A stretch of DNA of 64,000 bases from Planomonospora_B alba (lineage in GTDB: Bacteria > Actinomycetota > Actinomycetes > Streptosporangiales > Streptosporangiaceae): positions 1 to 64,000 of the forward strand of contig NZ_BAAAUT010000021.1 of NCBI RefSeq assembly GCF_039534085.1, given 5' to 3'. The notes below the pieces were generated by a model, which saw only the letters and a program-made list of their open reading frames with translations, was not told the origin of the DNA and did not search any database. The translations under genes were made by a program, and so were the position numbers. Positions 1 to 8,669 of this stretch are shown piece by piece. The stretch's first letter is position 1; every line of letters starts with the position of its first letter.

Positions 1-23
1 AGGACGGAACCCAACTCCTTGGC

Positions 24-380
24 TCACAGAACGACATGGCTACGATCCGACTTGGTCTCGTGGCGGCGCTGGCACTCCATGCACAGCCGGGCCAGCGGCC
101 GGGCCTTCAGCCGCTCGAAGGGGATCGGCGAGGCGCAGCCGTCGCAGCGGCCGTAGGTGAGGGCGGCGATGCTCTCCAGGGCCTCGCGCACGACGCCGGC
201 GTTCCGCTCGGCGGAGACGATGTCGGCCAGCAGCCCGGACTTCTCCGTCACCTCCACCGCGTCGTCGTTCACCGCCGCCTCCAGCTCGGCCAGTTTCTTG
301 GTCCACCGGAAGAGCTGCTCCTCCAGCTCCTCGCGGATCGCGTCGAGCTGGACGGTGCTGAGGTGGGTGGCGGTGGTCAT
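24..380 (-). CDS. DksA/TraR-type zinc-finger protein
   Basis: 118-residue protein. An N-terminal alpha-helical, coiled-coil-like half (about residues 10-75, rich in Glu, Leu and Ala) is followed by a C4 zinc finger with the spacing CDGC...CMEC near the C-terminus. That arrangement is typical of the DksA/TraR family, whose members bind in the RNA polymerase secondary channel. The acidic tip residues needed for DksA activity cannot be judged by eye, so a polymerase role is inferred only from family. The ATG at 378-380 was chosen because upstream codons run into the assembly gap. A second member of the same family lies just beyond the gap on the same strand, so the two may form a pair. Confidence 0.8.
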   Translation of the reverse strand: MTTATHLSTVQLDAIREELEEQLFRWTKKLAELEAAVNDDAVEVTEKSGLLADIVSAERNAGVVREALESIAALTYGRCDGCASPIPFERLKARPLARLCMECQRRHETKSDRSHVVL

Positions 381-435
381 GGTTCCGATGTCCTTTCGCA
401 GGGAGTCCGTTCTCGGGGAGCCGGGCGAGGGCGCG

Positions 436-547
436 NNNNNNNNNNNNNNNNNNNNNNNNNNNNNNNNNNNNNNNNNNNNNNNNNNNNNNNNNNNNNNNNN
501 NNNNNNNNNNNNNNNNNNNNNNNNNNNNNNNNNNNNNNNNNNNNNNN
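436..547. other. Assembly gap (run of N)
   Basis: 112 undetermined bases between the two DksA/TraR-type genes. Apparent reading frames running through it have no value. Promoter or leader sequence of the gene at 24-380 is probably lost here. Confidence 1.
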
Positions 548-607
548 GTGCGGTCGCCGGCCGGTACGGGCGCCGTCCGGCCGGCGGTCCGGCGGGTGGG
601 GAGCACG

Positions 608-970
608 TCACCTCCTCCCGCCGGGGTCGCAGGAGGCGCAGTGGCGCGTCTGCGGGACCCTCCTGAGCCGGTCCAGGGCGATGAACGCCCCGCATCCCCG
701 GCAGGTGCCGTAGACGCCGAAGTCCAGGCGCTCGATCGCCGCCTCGATCTCGGCGACGGCCGCCCTGGCGCGCTCGGCGCGCCCCCACTCCAGCGGGACC
801 GGCTCGCCGTCCGCCGGCCGTCGCGGCCCTCGCCCGTCTCCGGTGAGGGCCTCCAGCTCCGCCCGCGCGGCGGCGAGCCGCTCGTGCAGAAGCCCGCGCA
901 GCTCCTCCAGCCGCGCGGTGTGCCGCTGGTACTCCTCCAGCAGGCTGCTTGCCGATCTGATGTCACCCAT
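608..970 (-). CDS. Second DksA/TraR-type zinc-finger protein
   Basis: About 120 residues with a long basic/acidic helical N-terminal region and a C-terminal zinc finger, CRGC...CASC, as in its neighbour at 24-380. I prefer the ATG at 968-970 because an AAGGAG Shine-Dalgarno lies 11 bases upstream; an in-frame ATG seven codons earlier overlaps that site. The two copies differ clearly in sequence, so this is an old paralogue pair or two separate family members, not a recent duplication. Such paired small TraR-like proteins are common in actinomycetes; their function is not settled. Confidence 0.75.
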   Translation of the reverse strand: MGDIRSASSLLEEYQRHTARLEELRGLLHERLAAARAELEALTGDGRGPRRPADGEPVPLEWGRAERARAAVAEIEAAIERLDFGVYGTCRGCGAFIALDRLRRVPQTRHCASCDPGGRR

Positions 971-1152
971 GACGACATCGACTCCTTGCATGACTCGCTG
1001 ACGGCCGGGCCCGCCGGGCCCGTCACCGTGGAAGCCGATCCCGGTCCGCGGCGCGGCGCGGCGACGCGCCGGCGCACGGCCGGGAGGCCCCGGCCGCGGT
1101 CCGCGTCACGCGGGCCGGGCGGAGGCCTGGGAAGGGAAGAGGAAAGCCGGGG

Positions 1153-1521
1153 CTACGGCAGCGGCGGGCTGCGCGGGGCGACGGCCTGCCGGACCCCGCG
1201 CCGGCAGCCCGCCACCGGGCCCGCGGCGAGCAGGGCCAGGGGCAGCAGGACGAGGAGCGCGGCGGCGGCGCCCACCGCGGGCAGGGAGCGCAGCTGCACG
1301 GGCGTCGGCAGGTGCTCGGTCCCGCCCGGCAGGAGCCTCGGGGCGGTCGACTGGTGCACCGCCCCGGCCGGGGAGTCCGCGACGGCGGCCACCGCGTCGG
1401 CGGGGCGCCATCCGGCGGACCAGGAGGAGGGGGCGACGGCGGCGAGGACGACCATGACGACGAGGCCCACCACGGCCGCTGCGGCAGTGGGCCTGCGTGT
1501 GCCCCACCGCGGTTCCCTCAT
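1153..1521 (-). CDS. Small membrane protein, unknown function
   Basis: About 122 residues read from the ATG at 1519-1521. There is one strongly hydrophobic segment near residues 12-30 (Ala/Val/Leu-rich) and a second near residues 85-108, with a Pro/Ala-rich stretch between that would face the outside. The C-terminus is short and basic. No family recognised. Overlapping frames on both strands are also open because of the high GC content, so the call rests on the two well-formed membrane segments and on position. It is divergent from the P-loop gene at 1654. Confidence 0.5.
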   Translation of the reverse strand: MREPRWGTRRPTAAAAVVGLVVMVVLAAVAPSSWSAGWRPADAVAAVADSPAGAVHQSTAPRLLPGGTEHLPTPVQLRSLPAVGAAAALLVLLPLALLAAGPVAGCRRGVRQAVAPRSPPLP

Positions 1522-1653
1522 TAAGGTTGACCATAGCCCAACTCCTGTGAAAGCGGCACCGTGCAGGCCATCGGCGTGCCACGCCCGGCGCGGCGCGCGT
1601 CCCAGGAGTGCGCTCCCGTCTCCCCCGTCCCCCTGCCGTGTGAGGTGCACGCG

Positions 1654-2253
1654 ATGGCCGCCACCCCGGCCTGCACGCCGTCCGTCGAGGACCTGACCTA
1701 TCCGCCCGGTTCCCTGGTGCTGCTCACCGGCCTGCCCGGCGCGGGCAAGAGCACCCTGCTGGACCGCCTGTACGGCCTGCGCGGCGACGAGACGGGGCCG
1801 GTGCGCGCCGGCGGGGCACGGGTGATCGACTCGCGGCAGTCCCGCGCCTGGTGGGCGCCGCGGCTGGACGCGCTCCCCCGGCCGCTGCGCACCCTGGTCG
1901 TGCACGTCACCCACATGGCGCGCATCTCCCGCGCCGTGCTCGGCGGGCACTCCGTCGTCGCCCACAGCCGGGGCACCTGGCCGCACATCCTGTACGGCCT
2001 GGCCCTGGTCGCCCGGTTGGGCGGCACCGGGCTGCACCTGGTCCTGCTGGACGTCGACCCCGAGGCGGCGCGCGCGGGGCAGCTCGCCCGCGGCCGGGTC
2101 GTGGCCGCCCCGCTCTTCGCCCGGCACTGCCGGCGCTGGCGGGCCCTGGTCGCGCGGGCCCGCACCGGGGCGCTCCCGCCCGCGGCGAGCGTCACGATCC
2201 TGGACCGGCCCGCGGCCGGCCTGCTGCGGGCCATCCGCTTCGACGGGCGGTGA
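1654..2253 (+). CDS. P-loop ATP-binding protein, kinase-like
   Basis: 199 residues with a Walker A motif, GLPGAGKSTL, near residue 25 and a hydrophobic strand ending in LLDVD that could be Walker B. The overall look is of a small AAA/zeta-toxin-like or adenylate-kinase-like P-loop protein. The start is ATG 1654-1656, preceded by GAGGTG. No partner gene is evident. Function is not assigned; similar single-domain ATP-binding proteins are common next to stress genes in actinomycetes, but that does not define a reaction. Confidence 0.65.
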   Translation: MAATPACTPSVEDLTYPPGSLVLLTGLPGAGKSTLLDRLYGLRGDETGPVRAGGARVIDSRQSRAWWAPRLDALPRPLRTLVVHVTHMARISRAVLGGHSVVAHSRGTWPHILYGLALVARLGGTGLHLVLLDVDPEAARAGQLARGRVVAAPLFARHCRRWRALVARARTGALPPAASVTILDRPAAGLLRAIRFDGR

Positions 2254-2411
2254 GCCGGGCGGCCGCGGCGTCCGGCGGGCGCGGCCGCGCGGCGGTCCCG
2301 GTGTCCCGCGCGGCGGATCCGAGGGACCGTCCCCCGGCAGGTTTCTCCGGGGGCAGGCGTGGTATGGCCTCCCGTCGGAAGCGACAAAAGCGAAAAACGG
2401 GGAGAAATGTC

Positions 2412-3389
2412 ATGATCACCATGGAGCAGATCGACTCGGTGATCGACCACACCGTCTACGACGCGAACGGGGACAAGATCGGCGACGTCAAGCACGTCTA
2501 CCTCGACGACGCCACCGGCAGGCCCGAGTGGCTGTGCGTGAAGACCGGGCTGTTCGGCACCAAGGAGACCTTCGTCCCGACGCAGGCCGCCGACGTCGTC
2601 ACCGACCACGTCGAGCTCTCCCTCGACAAGGACCTCGTCAAGAACGCCCCCAACGTCGACGTGGACGCCGGCGGCCACCTCTCCGCCGAGGAGGAGCGCG
2701 AGCTCTACCGCTACTACGACATGGACTGGGACAGCGCCTGGCAGCAGGCCAACCAGCCGGGCGAGGGCGGATGGGCGCGCGCCGGCGGCGAGCGCGAGCG
2801 CCTGGGCCGGACCGGGACCGCGGCATCCTCCGGCACCCCGGCGTCCTCCGGCACCCCGGCGTCCTCCGGCACCGAGGGAACCCTCGGGACCGGTCAGGCG
2901 GACCTCGCCGGCGACGAGGCCCTCGGGCGTGCGGAGACCGGCCGCGCCGGCCTCACCGGCGAGGAGGCGGCCGCACGCCGCGAGGACGACGCGATGACCC
3001 GCTCGGAGGAGCGGATCCGCGTCGGCACCGAGAGCCGCCCGGCCGGCCGGGCACGGCTGCGCAAGTACGTCGTCACCGAGGAGCAGCAGGTGAGCGTGCC
3101 GGTCAGCCGCGAGGAGGTCCGCCTGGAGCGCGAGCCGATCACCGACGACAACCTGGACCAGGCGCTGCGCGGCCCGGAGATCAGCGAGGCCGAGCACGAG
3201 GTGACCCTGCACGCCGAGGAGCCGGTGGTGGAGAAGGACACCGTCCCGGTCGAGCGGGTCCGCCTGAGCAAGGACGAGGTCACCGAGGAGAGGAGCGTCT
3301 CCGAGCCGGTCCGCAAGGAGCGCATGGACGTCGAGGAGGACACCGGCGGGGGCGAGGGGGGCACCCGCGGGCCCGGCCGCTCCTTCTGA
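2412..3389 (+). CDS. PRC-barrel and DUF2382 domain protein
   Basis: 325 residues. The N-terminal about 90 residues form a PRC-barrel-type domain (pattern VYDANGDKIGDV ... VKTGLFGTKETFVP). A low-complexity linker follows with a tandem ASSGTP repeat near residue 140. The C-terminal about 120 residues match DUF2382 (E/R/V-rich, with SVPVSREEVRLER and a repeated VxEE pattern). Such fusions are typical of actinomycetes and Deinococcus and are usually linked to stress responses; the molecular role is unknown. Start ATG 2412 follows a GGGGAGAA ribosome site. The repeat is also visible in DNA as a 15-base unit at 2828-2875. Confidence 0.85.
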   Translation: MITMEQIDSVIDHTVYDANGDKIGDVKHVYLDDATGRPEWLCVKTGLFGTKETFVPTQAADVVTDHVELSLDKDLVKNAPNVDVDAGGHLSAEEERELYRYYDMDWDSAWQQANQPGEGGWARAGGERERLGRTGTAASSGTPASSGTPASSGTEGTLGTGQADLAGDEALGRAETGRAGLTGEEAAARREDDAMTRSEERIRVGTESRPAGRARLRKYVVTEEQQVSVPVSREEVRLEREPITDDNLDQALRGPEISEAEHEVTLHAEEPVVEKDTVPVERVRLSKDEVTEERSVSEPVRKERMDVEEDTGGGEGGTRGPGRSF

Positions 3390-3507
3390 GCGGACCGCCC
3401 GGCCGGCCCTCCGCGCGGGGCGGCGCGGGTCCCGCACGGCCCGCGGCGCCCCGGGGCGCCCGGGGCGCCTCCCGGCGCAGGGATCGGGGAGGCGGGCCCC
3501 GCACGGG

Positions 3508-3960
3508 TCACAGCGGCAGGACGCCGCCCGGCTTCAGCGCCTTCATCGCGATCTGGGAGGTGAGCTTGTCCAGGCCGGGCAGGCGCCCGAGCCGCTCCAG
3601 GCAGAGCTGGCTGTAGGCCTCCATGTCGGGCACCGCGACCCGAAGCACGTAGTCGGGGCGGCCGAACATGCGCAGGCACTCGACCACGTCGTCGATCTCC
3701 ATGACCGCGGCCTCGAAGGCGGTGACCGTCTCGGCGTCCTGACCCTCCAGCTCCACGTAGGCGAGGACCTGGAAGGCGCGTCCCACCGCGGCCGGGTCGA
3801 CCACGGCCCGGTAGCCGGTGATCACCCCCGCCTCCTCGAGGTTGCGGACCCGGCGCAGGCACGGCGAGGGCGTCAGCCGCACCCGCTCGGCCAGCTCCTG
3901 GTTGCTCAGCCGGCCCTCGACCTGGAGGAGACGAAGAATTTCACGATCCGTTGCATCCAT
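3508..3960 (-). CDS. Lrp/AsnC-family transcriptional regulator
   Basis: 150 residues. An N-terminal winged helix-turn-helix (DREILRLLQVEGRLSNQELAERV then SPCLRRVRNLEEAG) is joined to a C-terminal RAM/ligand-binding domain, the classical AsnC layout and length. It is transcribed away from the indolepyruvate oxidoreductase at 4075, with a perfect palindrome just before its start codon. Lrp/AsnC proteins often control an adjacent divergent amino-acid gene and themselves, so it probably senses an amino acid or aryl pyruvate and controls 4075. The regulation is inference from arrangement. Confidence 0.9.
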   Translation of the reverse strand: MDATDREILRLLQVEGRLSNQELAERVRLTPSPCLRRVRNLEEAGVITGYRAVVDPAAVGRAFQVLAYVELEGQDAETVTAFEAAVMEIDDVVECLRMFGRPDYVLRVAVPDMEAYSQLCLERLGRLPGLDKLTSQIAMKALKPGGVLPL

Positions 3961-3964
3961 GACA

Positions 3965-3980
3965 TGTGATGCTAATCACA
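3965..3980. promoter_or_regulatory. Palindromic operator candidate between asnC-like gene and oxidoreductase
   Basis: The 16 bases TGTGATGCTAATCACA have perfect 6-base arms around GCTA and lie 4 bases from the ATG of the AsnC-type regulator, in the 114-base divergent interval. The placement fits an autoregulatory site; a CRP-like protein would also fit the TGTGA half-sites. Confidence 0.5.
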
Positions 3981-4074
3981 GCGTCAATAAGCGCGAACAT
4001 TGCCATCGGATTCCGGTCCTTCTGACATAGCCTTGCCGCCATCCGAAGCGGGGCCGACAGACGGGACCACCAGC

Positions 4075-7000
4075 ATGACGATCTTCGCCGACTCCCGCGA
4101 GATCACCCCCGACGACCGGTATCTCCTCGACGAGGGCCGCGTCTTCATGACCGGCACGCAGGCACTGGTCCGGGTGATCCTCGACCAGATGCGCGCCGAC
4201 CGCCGCGCCGGGCTCGACACGGGCGCGATGGTGTCCGGCTACCCGGGCTCCCCGCTCGGCGGCTTCGACCTGGAGCTGGCCCGCTCCCGCCGGCACGCCG
4301 AGCCGCTCGGCGTCGTGCACCGGCCGGGCCAGAACGAGGAGCTCGGCGCCACCGCCGTCTGGGGCAGCCAGCTCGTGCCCACCCTCCCCCGGCCGCGCAA
4401 GGCCGGCGTGCTGGGCGTCTGGTACGGCAAGGCGCCCGGCGTGGACCGGGCGGCCGACGCCCTCCGGCACGGCAACTTCGTCGGCGCCCACCCGCTGGGC
4501 GGCCTGATCGCCCTGTGCGGTGACGACCCGACCTGCAAGTCCTCCACCCTGCCCTCCGCCACCGAGAGCGCGCTGGCCGCCCTCGGCATGCCGATCGTCC
4601 ACCCTGGCACCGTCCAGGAGCTGCTCGACCTGGGCCGCCACGCCATCGCGGCCTCACGGGCGAGCGGCCTGTGGGTCGCGGTGAAGGCCGTCTCCAACGT
4701 CGTGGACGGCACCGGCACCGTGAGCGTCGGGCATGACCGGGTCGTCCCGGTCATGCCCGGCGTCAAGAACGACGACGGCGTCGAGTACGGCGTCGAGTAC
4801 GAGGGCCGGCCGTACCGGCACATGCCGAACGGCACGCTGCTCACCCCGTGGTCGCTGGAGATGGAGCGCACCCTGGTCGGCCCGCGCACCGAGCTGGCCC
4901 GCGCCTACGCCCGCGCCAACGGCCTCAACCGGATCACCGCCGACCCGGCGGACGCCTGGCTCGGCGTCGTCGCCTCCGGCACCGCCTACCACGACGTGCG
5001 CGAGGGCTTCCGCAAGCTCGGCGTCACACCGGAGGAGGTCGGCGTCCGCCTGCTGAAGATCGGCATGCTCTGGCCGCTGGAGCCGGAGATCGTCCGCACC
5101 TTCGCCCGCGGCCTGGAGGAGATCATGGTCGTGGAGGAGAAGGCTCCGCTCCTGGAGACCCTCGTCAAGGACGTGCTGTACGGTACCGCGGGCGCGCCGC
5201 GCGTGCTGGGCAAGCTCGACGAGAACGGCGCCCGGCTGATCCCCCAGGCGGGCGGCGTGGACGCCGACCTGGCGGCCAAGGCCGTGGCCTTCCGCCTGCG
5301 CCGCAAGGGCGTCGCGGCCGGGCCGGGCTCCGGGATCGGCGACCGCGTGGCCGCGGGCCTGGCCGTGCTCTCCCGCCCGGAGCCGCTGAAGCTGCTGTCC
5401 GCCCAGCGCACCCCGTTCTTCTGCTCCGGCTGCCCGCACAACCGCTCCACCGCCGTCCCGGACGGCGCGCCGGTCGGTGCCGGCATCGGCTGCCACACCA
5501 TGGTGGTGCTCAACCCCGCCGGCAAGGGCACGCTCACCGGCCTGACCCAGATGGGCGGCGAGGGGACGCAGTGGATCGGCCAGGCGCCGTTCACCGACAC
5601 CCCGCACATCTTCCAGAACCTCGGCGACGGCACCTTCCACCACTCCGGCTCGCTGGCGATCCGGGCCGCGGTCGGCGCGGGCGTCAACATCACCTACAAG
5701 ATCCTCTACAACAGCGCGGTCGCGATGACCGGCGGGCAGACGATCCAGCCGGCCCTGGCGGTGGCCGACCTGACCCGCTGGCTGGAGGTCGAGGGCGTGC
5801 GCCGGGTGATCGTCACCACCGACGAGCCCGGGCGCTACCGGAGGGTCAAGCTGGCGAAGATCGCCGAGGTCCGCGACCGGAGCGCGCTGGAGGAGGCCCA
5901 GCGCGAGCTGGCCGCCGTCCCCGGCGTCACCGTGCTCGTCCACGACCAGCAGTGCGCGGCCGAGAAGCGGCGGCTGCGCAAGAAGGGCGCGCTGCCCACC
6001 CCCGCCAGGCGGGTCGTGGTCAACCAGCGGGTCTGCGAGGGCTGCGGCGACTGCGCCAAGAAGTCCGAGTGCCTGTCGGTGCTGCCGGTCGAGACCGAGT
6101 TCGGCCGCAAGACCGAGATCCACCAGTCGTCCTGCAACCAGGACTTCTCCTGCGCCGACGGCGACTGCCCGTCCTTCCTGACCGTGGTCCCCGCCAAGGG
6201 GAAGGCCGCCCGGCGGGCCGTGCCGGAGCCGCCGCGGCTGCCCCTGCCGGAGCTCCCGACCGGCGAGACGACGGTCCGGCTGGTCGGCATCGGCGGGACC
6301 GGCGTCGTCTCCGTCGCGCAGATCCTCGGCACCGCCGCCCTGCTCGACGGCAGGCGCTCGCGCGGGCTCGACCAGACCGGCCTGGCGCAGAAGGGCGGCA
6401 CGGTCGTCTCCGACGTCGTCATCTACGACGGCGACGGCGAGCGGTCCGGGCGGGCGAGCGCGGCCAGCGTGGACGCCTACCTGGCGCTGGACCTGATCGG
6501 CGCCACCGACCCCCGGCACCTGCGCGCCGCCGACCGCGACCGGACCGTCGCCGTGGTCTCCACCAGCCTGGTGCCGACCGGCTCCATGGTGCTCGACCCG
6601 GCCGCGCACCCGGTCGACCTCGGCTCGCCGATCGGCGCGCTGGAGGCGCGCACCCGCCACGACCGCAACGTCTATCTCGACGCCGAGCAGCTGGCCCAGG
6701 CGCTCTTCGGCGACCACATGCCGGCCAACACCATCGTGCTCGGCGCGGCCTGGCAGCGCGGGCTCATCCCGCTCGGCCTCCACGCGATCGAGCGGGCCAT
6801 CCGGGCCGGCGGCGGGAAGTCCGCGGACAGGACCGTGGCCGCCTTCCACTGGGGCCGGGCGGTCGTCGCCGACCCCGAGGCCGTGGCGCGGGCGACCGGC
6901 CTGGCCAGCGCCGGGGCCGCCGCGGGGGCGCTCTCCGAGGGCGCGTTCGCCCGGCTCGTCGCCTCGGTCGGCGCGGTCCCCGGGAGCGAGCTGCACCGGC

Positions 7001-7605
7001 TGCTCACCGTGCGGGTGCCGGACCTGGCGGCCTACCAGAACCTGCGCTACGCCGCCCGCTACGCCGAGGCGGTCCGCGAGGTGCTGGCCCGCGAGGAGCC
7101 GGGCCGGTGCCCGGTCACCGAGGTCTTCGCCCGGCAGCTGCACCGGCTGATGGCCTACAAGGACGAGTACGAGGTCGCCCGCCTGCACCTCGACCCGGCC
7201 GAGCGGGCCAGGATCGCCGCCGAGTTCGGGCCCGGCGCGAAGATCTCCTACAACCTGCACCCGCCGCTGCTGCGGGCGATGGGCATGAAGCGCAAGATCC
7301 GCCTGGGCGGCTGGTTCGACCCGGCCCTCCGCCTGCTGTACGGCATGCGCGCGGTGCGCGGCACGAGGCTGGACCCGTTCGGCCGCGCGCAGGTGCGCCG
7401 GGTCGAGCGCGAGCTCGTCGCCGAGTACACCCGCGACGTGCACCGGGCGCTGGCGTGCCTGCGGCCGGAGACCGAGGACCGGGTCCTCGAACTGGCCGGG
7501 CTGCCCGAGGTGATCCGCGGCTACGAGGAGGTCAAGCTGGCCGGCGTCGCCGCCTACCGGGAGCGGGCCGCCGCGCTGCTGGCCGAGCTGGAGTCCGGGC
7601 GCTGA
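4075..7605 (+). CDS. Indolepyruvate:ferredoxin oxidoreductase, fused alpha/beta subunits
   Basis: About 1176 residues, the size of fused IorA-IorB enzymes, which oxidatively decarboxylate aryl (or branched-chain) 2-oxo acids to acyl-CoA with thiamine diphosphate and pass electrons to ferredoxin. N-terminal pyrimidine-binding part has SGYPGSPLGGFD; the middle has the TPP-binding region (GCPHNRST, GIGCHTMV, MGGEGTQW). A ferredoxin-like cluster follows (CEGCGDC...SECL...SCNQDFSCADGDCPSF). The C-terminal gamma-type domain has GIGGTGVVSVAQIL. Start ATG 4075; earlier in-frame codons lack a ribosome site. Divergent from an AsnC-type regulator, which suits a role in amino-acid catabolism. The exact substrate is not fixed by sequence. 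Confidence 0.88.
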   Translation: MTIFADSREITPDDRYLLDEGRVFMTGTQALVRVILDQMRADRRAGLDTGAMVSGYPGSPLGGFDLELARSRRHAEPLGVVHRPGQNEELGATAVWGSQLVPTLPRPRKAGVLGVWYGKAPGVDRAADALRHGNFVGAHPLGGLIALCGDDPTCKSSTLPSATESALAALGMPIVHPGTVQELLDLGRHAIAASRASGLWVAVKAVSNVVDGTGTVSVGHDRVVPVMPGVKNDDGVEYGVEYEGRPYRHMPNGTLLTPWSLEMERTLVGPRTELARAYARANGLNRITADPADAWLGVVASGTAYHDVREGFRKLGVTPEEVGVRLLKIGMLWPLEPEIVRTFARGLEEIMVVEEKAPLLETLVKDVLYGTAGAPRVLGKLDENGARLIPQAGGVDADLAAKAVAFRLRRKGVAAGPGSGIGDRVAAGLAVLSRPEPLKLLSAQRTPFFCSGCPHNRSTAVPDGAPVGAGIGCHTMVVLNPAGKGTLTGLTQMGGEGTQWIGQAPFTDTPHIFQNLGDGTFHHSGSLAIRAAVGAGVNITYKILYNSAVAMTGGQTIQPALAVADLTRWLEVEGVRRVIVTTDEPGRYRRVKLAKIAEVRDRSALEEAQRELAAVPGVTVLVHDQQCAAEKRRLRKKGALPTPARRVVVNQRVCEGCGDCAKKSECLSVLPVETEFGRKTEIHQSSCNQDFSCADGDCPSFLTVVPAKGKAARRAVPEPPRLPLPELPTGETTVRLVGIGGTGVVSVAQILGTAALLDGRRSRGLDQTGLAQKGGTVVSDVVIYDGDGERSGRASAASVDAYLALDLIGATDPRHLRAADRDRTVAVVSTSLVPTGSMVLDPAAHPVDLGSPIGALEARTRHDRNVYLDAEQLAQALFGDHMPANTIVLGAAWQRGLIPLGLHAIERAIRAGGGKSADRTVAAFHWGRAVVADPEAVARATGLASAGAAAGALSEGAFARLVASVGAVPGSELHRLLTVRVPDLAAYQNLRYAARYAEAVREVLAREEPGRCPVTEVFARQLHRLMAYKDEYEVARLHLDPAERARIAAEFGPGAKISYNLHPPLLRAMGMKRKIRLGGWFDPALRLLYGMRAVRGTRLDPFGRAQVRRVERELVAEYTRDVHRALACLRPETEDRVLELAGLPEVIRGYEEVKLAGVAAYRERAAALLAELESGR

Positions 7606-7678
7606 CCTCCGGCCGGCCGTCCCCCCGGCGGCCGGCCGGATCCGCCGCGGCCCTCCCGCGCAGGAGGGCCCGGCACGG

Positions 7679-7725
7679 GGAGCGCCGCCGCGGTCCTTCC
7701 CCGGGAGGGGCCGCGGCGGCGCTCC
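7679..7725. terminator. Bidirectional terminator
   Basis: A 15-base inverted repeat with arms GGAGCGCCGCCGCGG and CCGCGGCGGCGCTCC around a 17-base loop lies between two convergent genes (ends at 7605 and 7745). It lacks a U-run, as usual in high-GC actinomycetes. Confidence 0.7.
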
Positions 7726-7744
7726 GCCGTTCCTCCCCGGCGGC

Positions 7745-8644
7745 CTACGTCCGCGCCGACAGCGCCTCGGCGGTGATCGGGGACTCGTGGGTGCCGGGGA
7801 CCGTGCAGGCGTGCGCCCCGGCCAGCGCGCCCAGGCGCACGCACTCGTCGACCGGGCGGCCGCGCAGCCTGCCGTACAGGAAGCCGCTGACGAAGGCGTC
7901 GCCCGCGCCGTTGCTGTCGGCCACCGGCCCGGGCAGCGGCGCCGCGGGGAAGTGCCGCAGGCCGTCGGCGTCCAGGACGTGGCAGCCGTCCGCGCCCGCC
8001 GTGCAGACGACGGTCTCGGCCCGGCCCGCGCCGAGGATGCCGCGCATGACCTCCTCGCGCCGGTCGCCGAGCGCGGCGGCCGACAGGAAGACCAGGCCGG
8101 AGGAGAGGGCGAAGTCCCGGTGGTGCTCGTCGTCCCCGTTCCAGTCGTGCAGGTCGGTGGAGATGGTGGCGGCGGGCCGGCCGGCCAGGTCGGGGTAGAC
8201 GTGCCGGGAGAAGTCGGTGATCGACACGTGGACGTGCCGGGCGGTCCGCACCGCGTCGAGGTACAGCTCGCGCGGGAGCCGCTCGCCCGGCTCGGCCCGC
8301 GGGTCGAACAGCGAGGTGCGCCGCCCGTCGGGGCCGACAAGCAGGACGCTGCGCCGGGTGCCCTGCGGCGCGTGGGCCCAGCCCGCGTCGATGCCCCGGA
8401 CCGCGAAGTGCTCCCTGATCAGCCGCCCCTGGGGGTCGTCGCCGATCAGGTCCACGATCAGCACCCGCAGCCCGAGCGCGTGGCAGCCGAGCGCGACGCC
8501 GCTGCCGGTGTTGCCGATCCGGTCGCGCACCGGCGGCACGGTGTGGGTGTCGGCGTACGGCAGCGGCAGGGCGGGGACGTAGACGGTGGTGTCGACGCCC
8601 GTACCGCCGATCACGACGACGTCATGGGTCACGGTTGCGCACAT
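7745..8644 (-). CDS. PfkB-family carbohydrate kinase
   Basis: About 299 residues. The N-terminal PfkB signature region is GGTGVDTTVYV followed by GNTGSGVALGCHALG, and the C-terminal signature is SNGAGDAFVSGFL, whose Asp is the expected catalytic base. Family members phosphorylate ribose, fructose, tagatose or nucleosides; the substrate here is not readable. The chosen start is ATG 8642-8644, two codons into the open frame. It lies 25 bases downstream of a LacI regulator on the same strand, so the two are probably one transcript for one sugar or nucleoside. Confidence 0.85.
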   Translation of the reverse strand: MCATVTHDVVVIGGTGVDTTVYVPALPLPYADTHTVPPVRDRIGNTGSGVALGCHALGLRVLIVDLIGDDPQGRLIREHFAVRGIDAGWAHAPQGTRRSVLLVGPDGRRTSLFDPRAEPGERLPRELYLDAVRTARHVHVSITDFSRHVYPDLAGRPAATISTDLHDWNGDDEHHRDFALSSGLVFLSAAALGDRREEVMRGILGAGRAETVVCTAGADGCHVLDADGLRHFPAAPLPGPVADSNGAGDAFVSGFLYGRLRGRPVDECVRLGALAGAHACTVPGTHESPITAEALSART

Positions 8645-8669
8645 CCTCACTCGCCCGCGGGCGGGGCGG

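Noticed and set aside
436..547. Open frames running through the N block
   Set aside because: Undetermined bases cannot support coding claims.
4654..8340. Very long leftward open frame (about 1228 codons) opposite the oxidoreductase and kinase genes
   Set aside because: High GC keeps antisense frames open. Its product is Arg/Gly/Pro-rich without domains, while the opposite frame encodes a recognisable enzyme.
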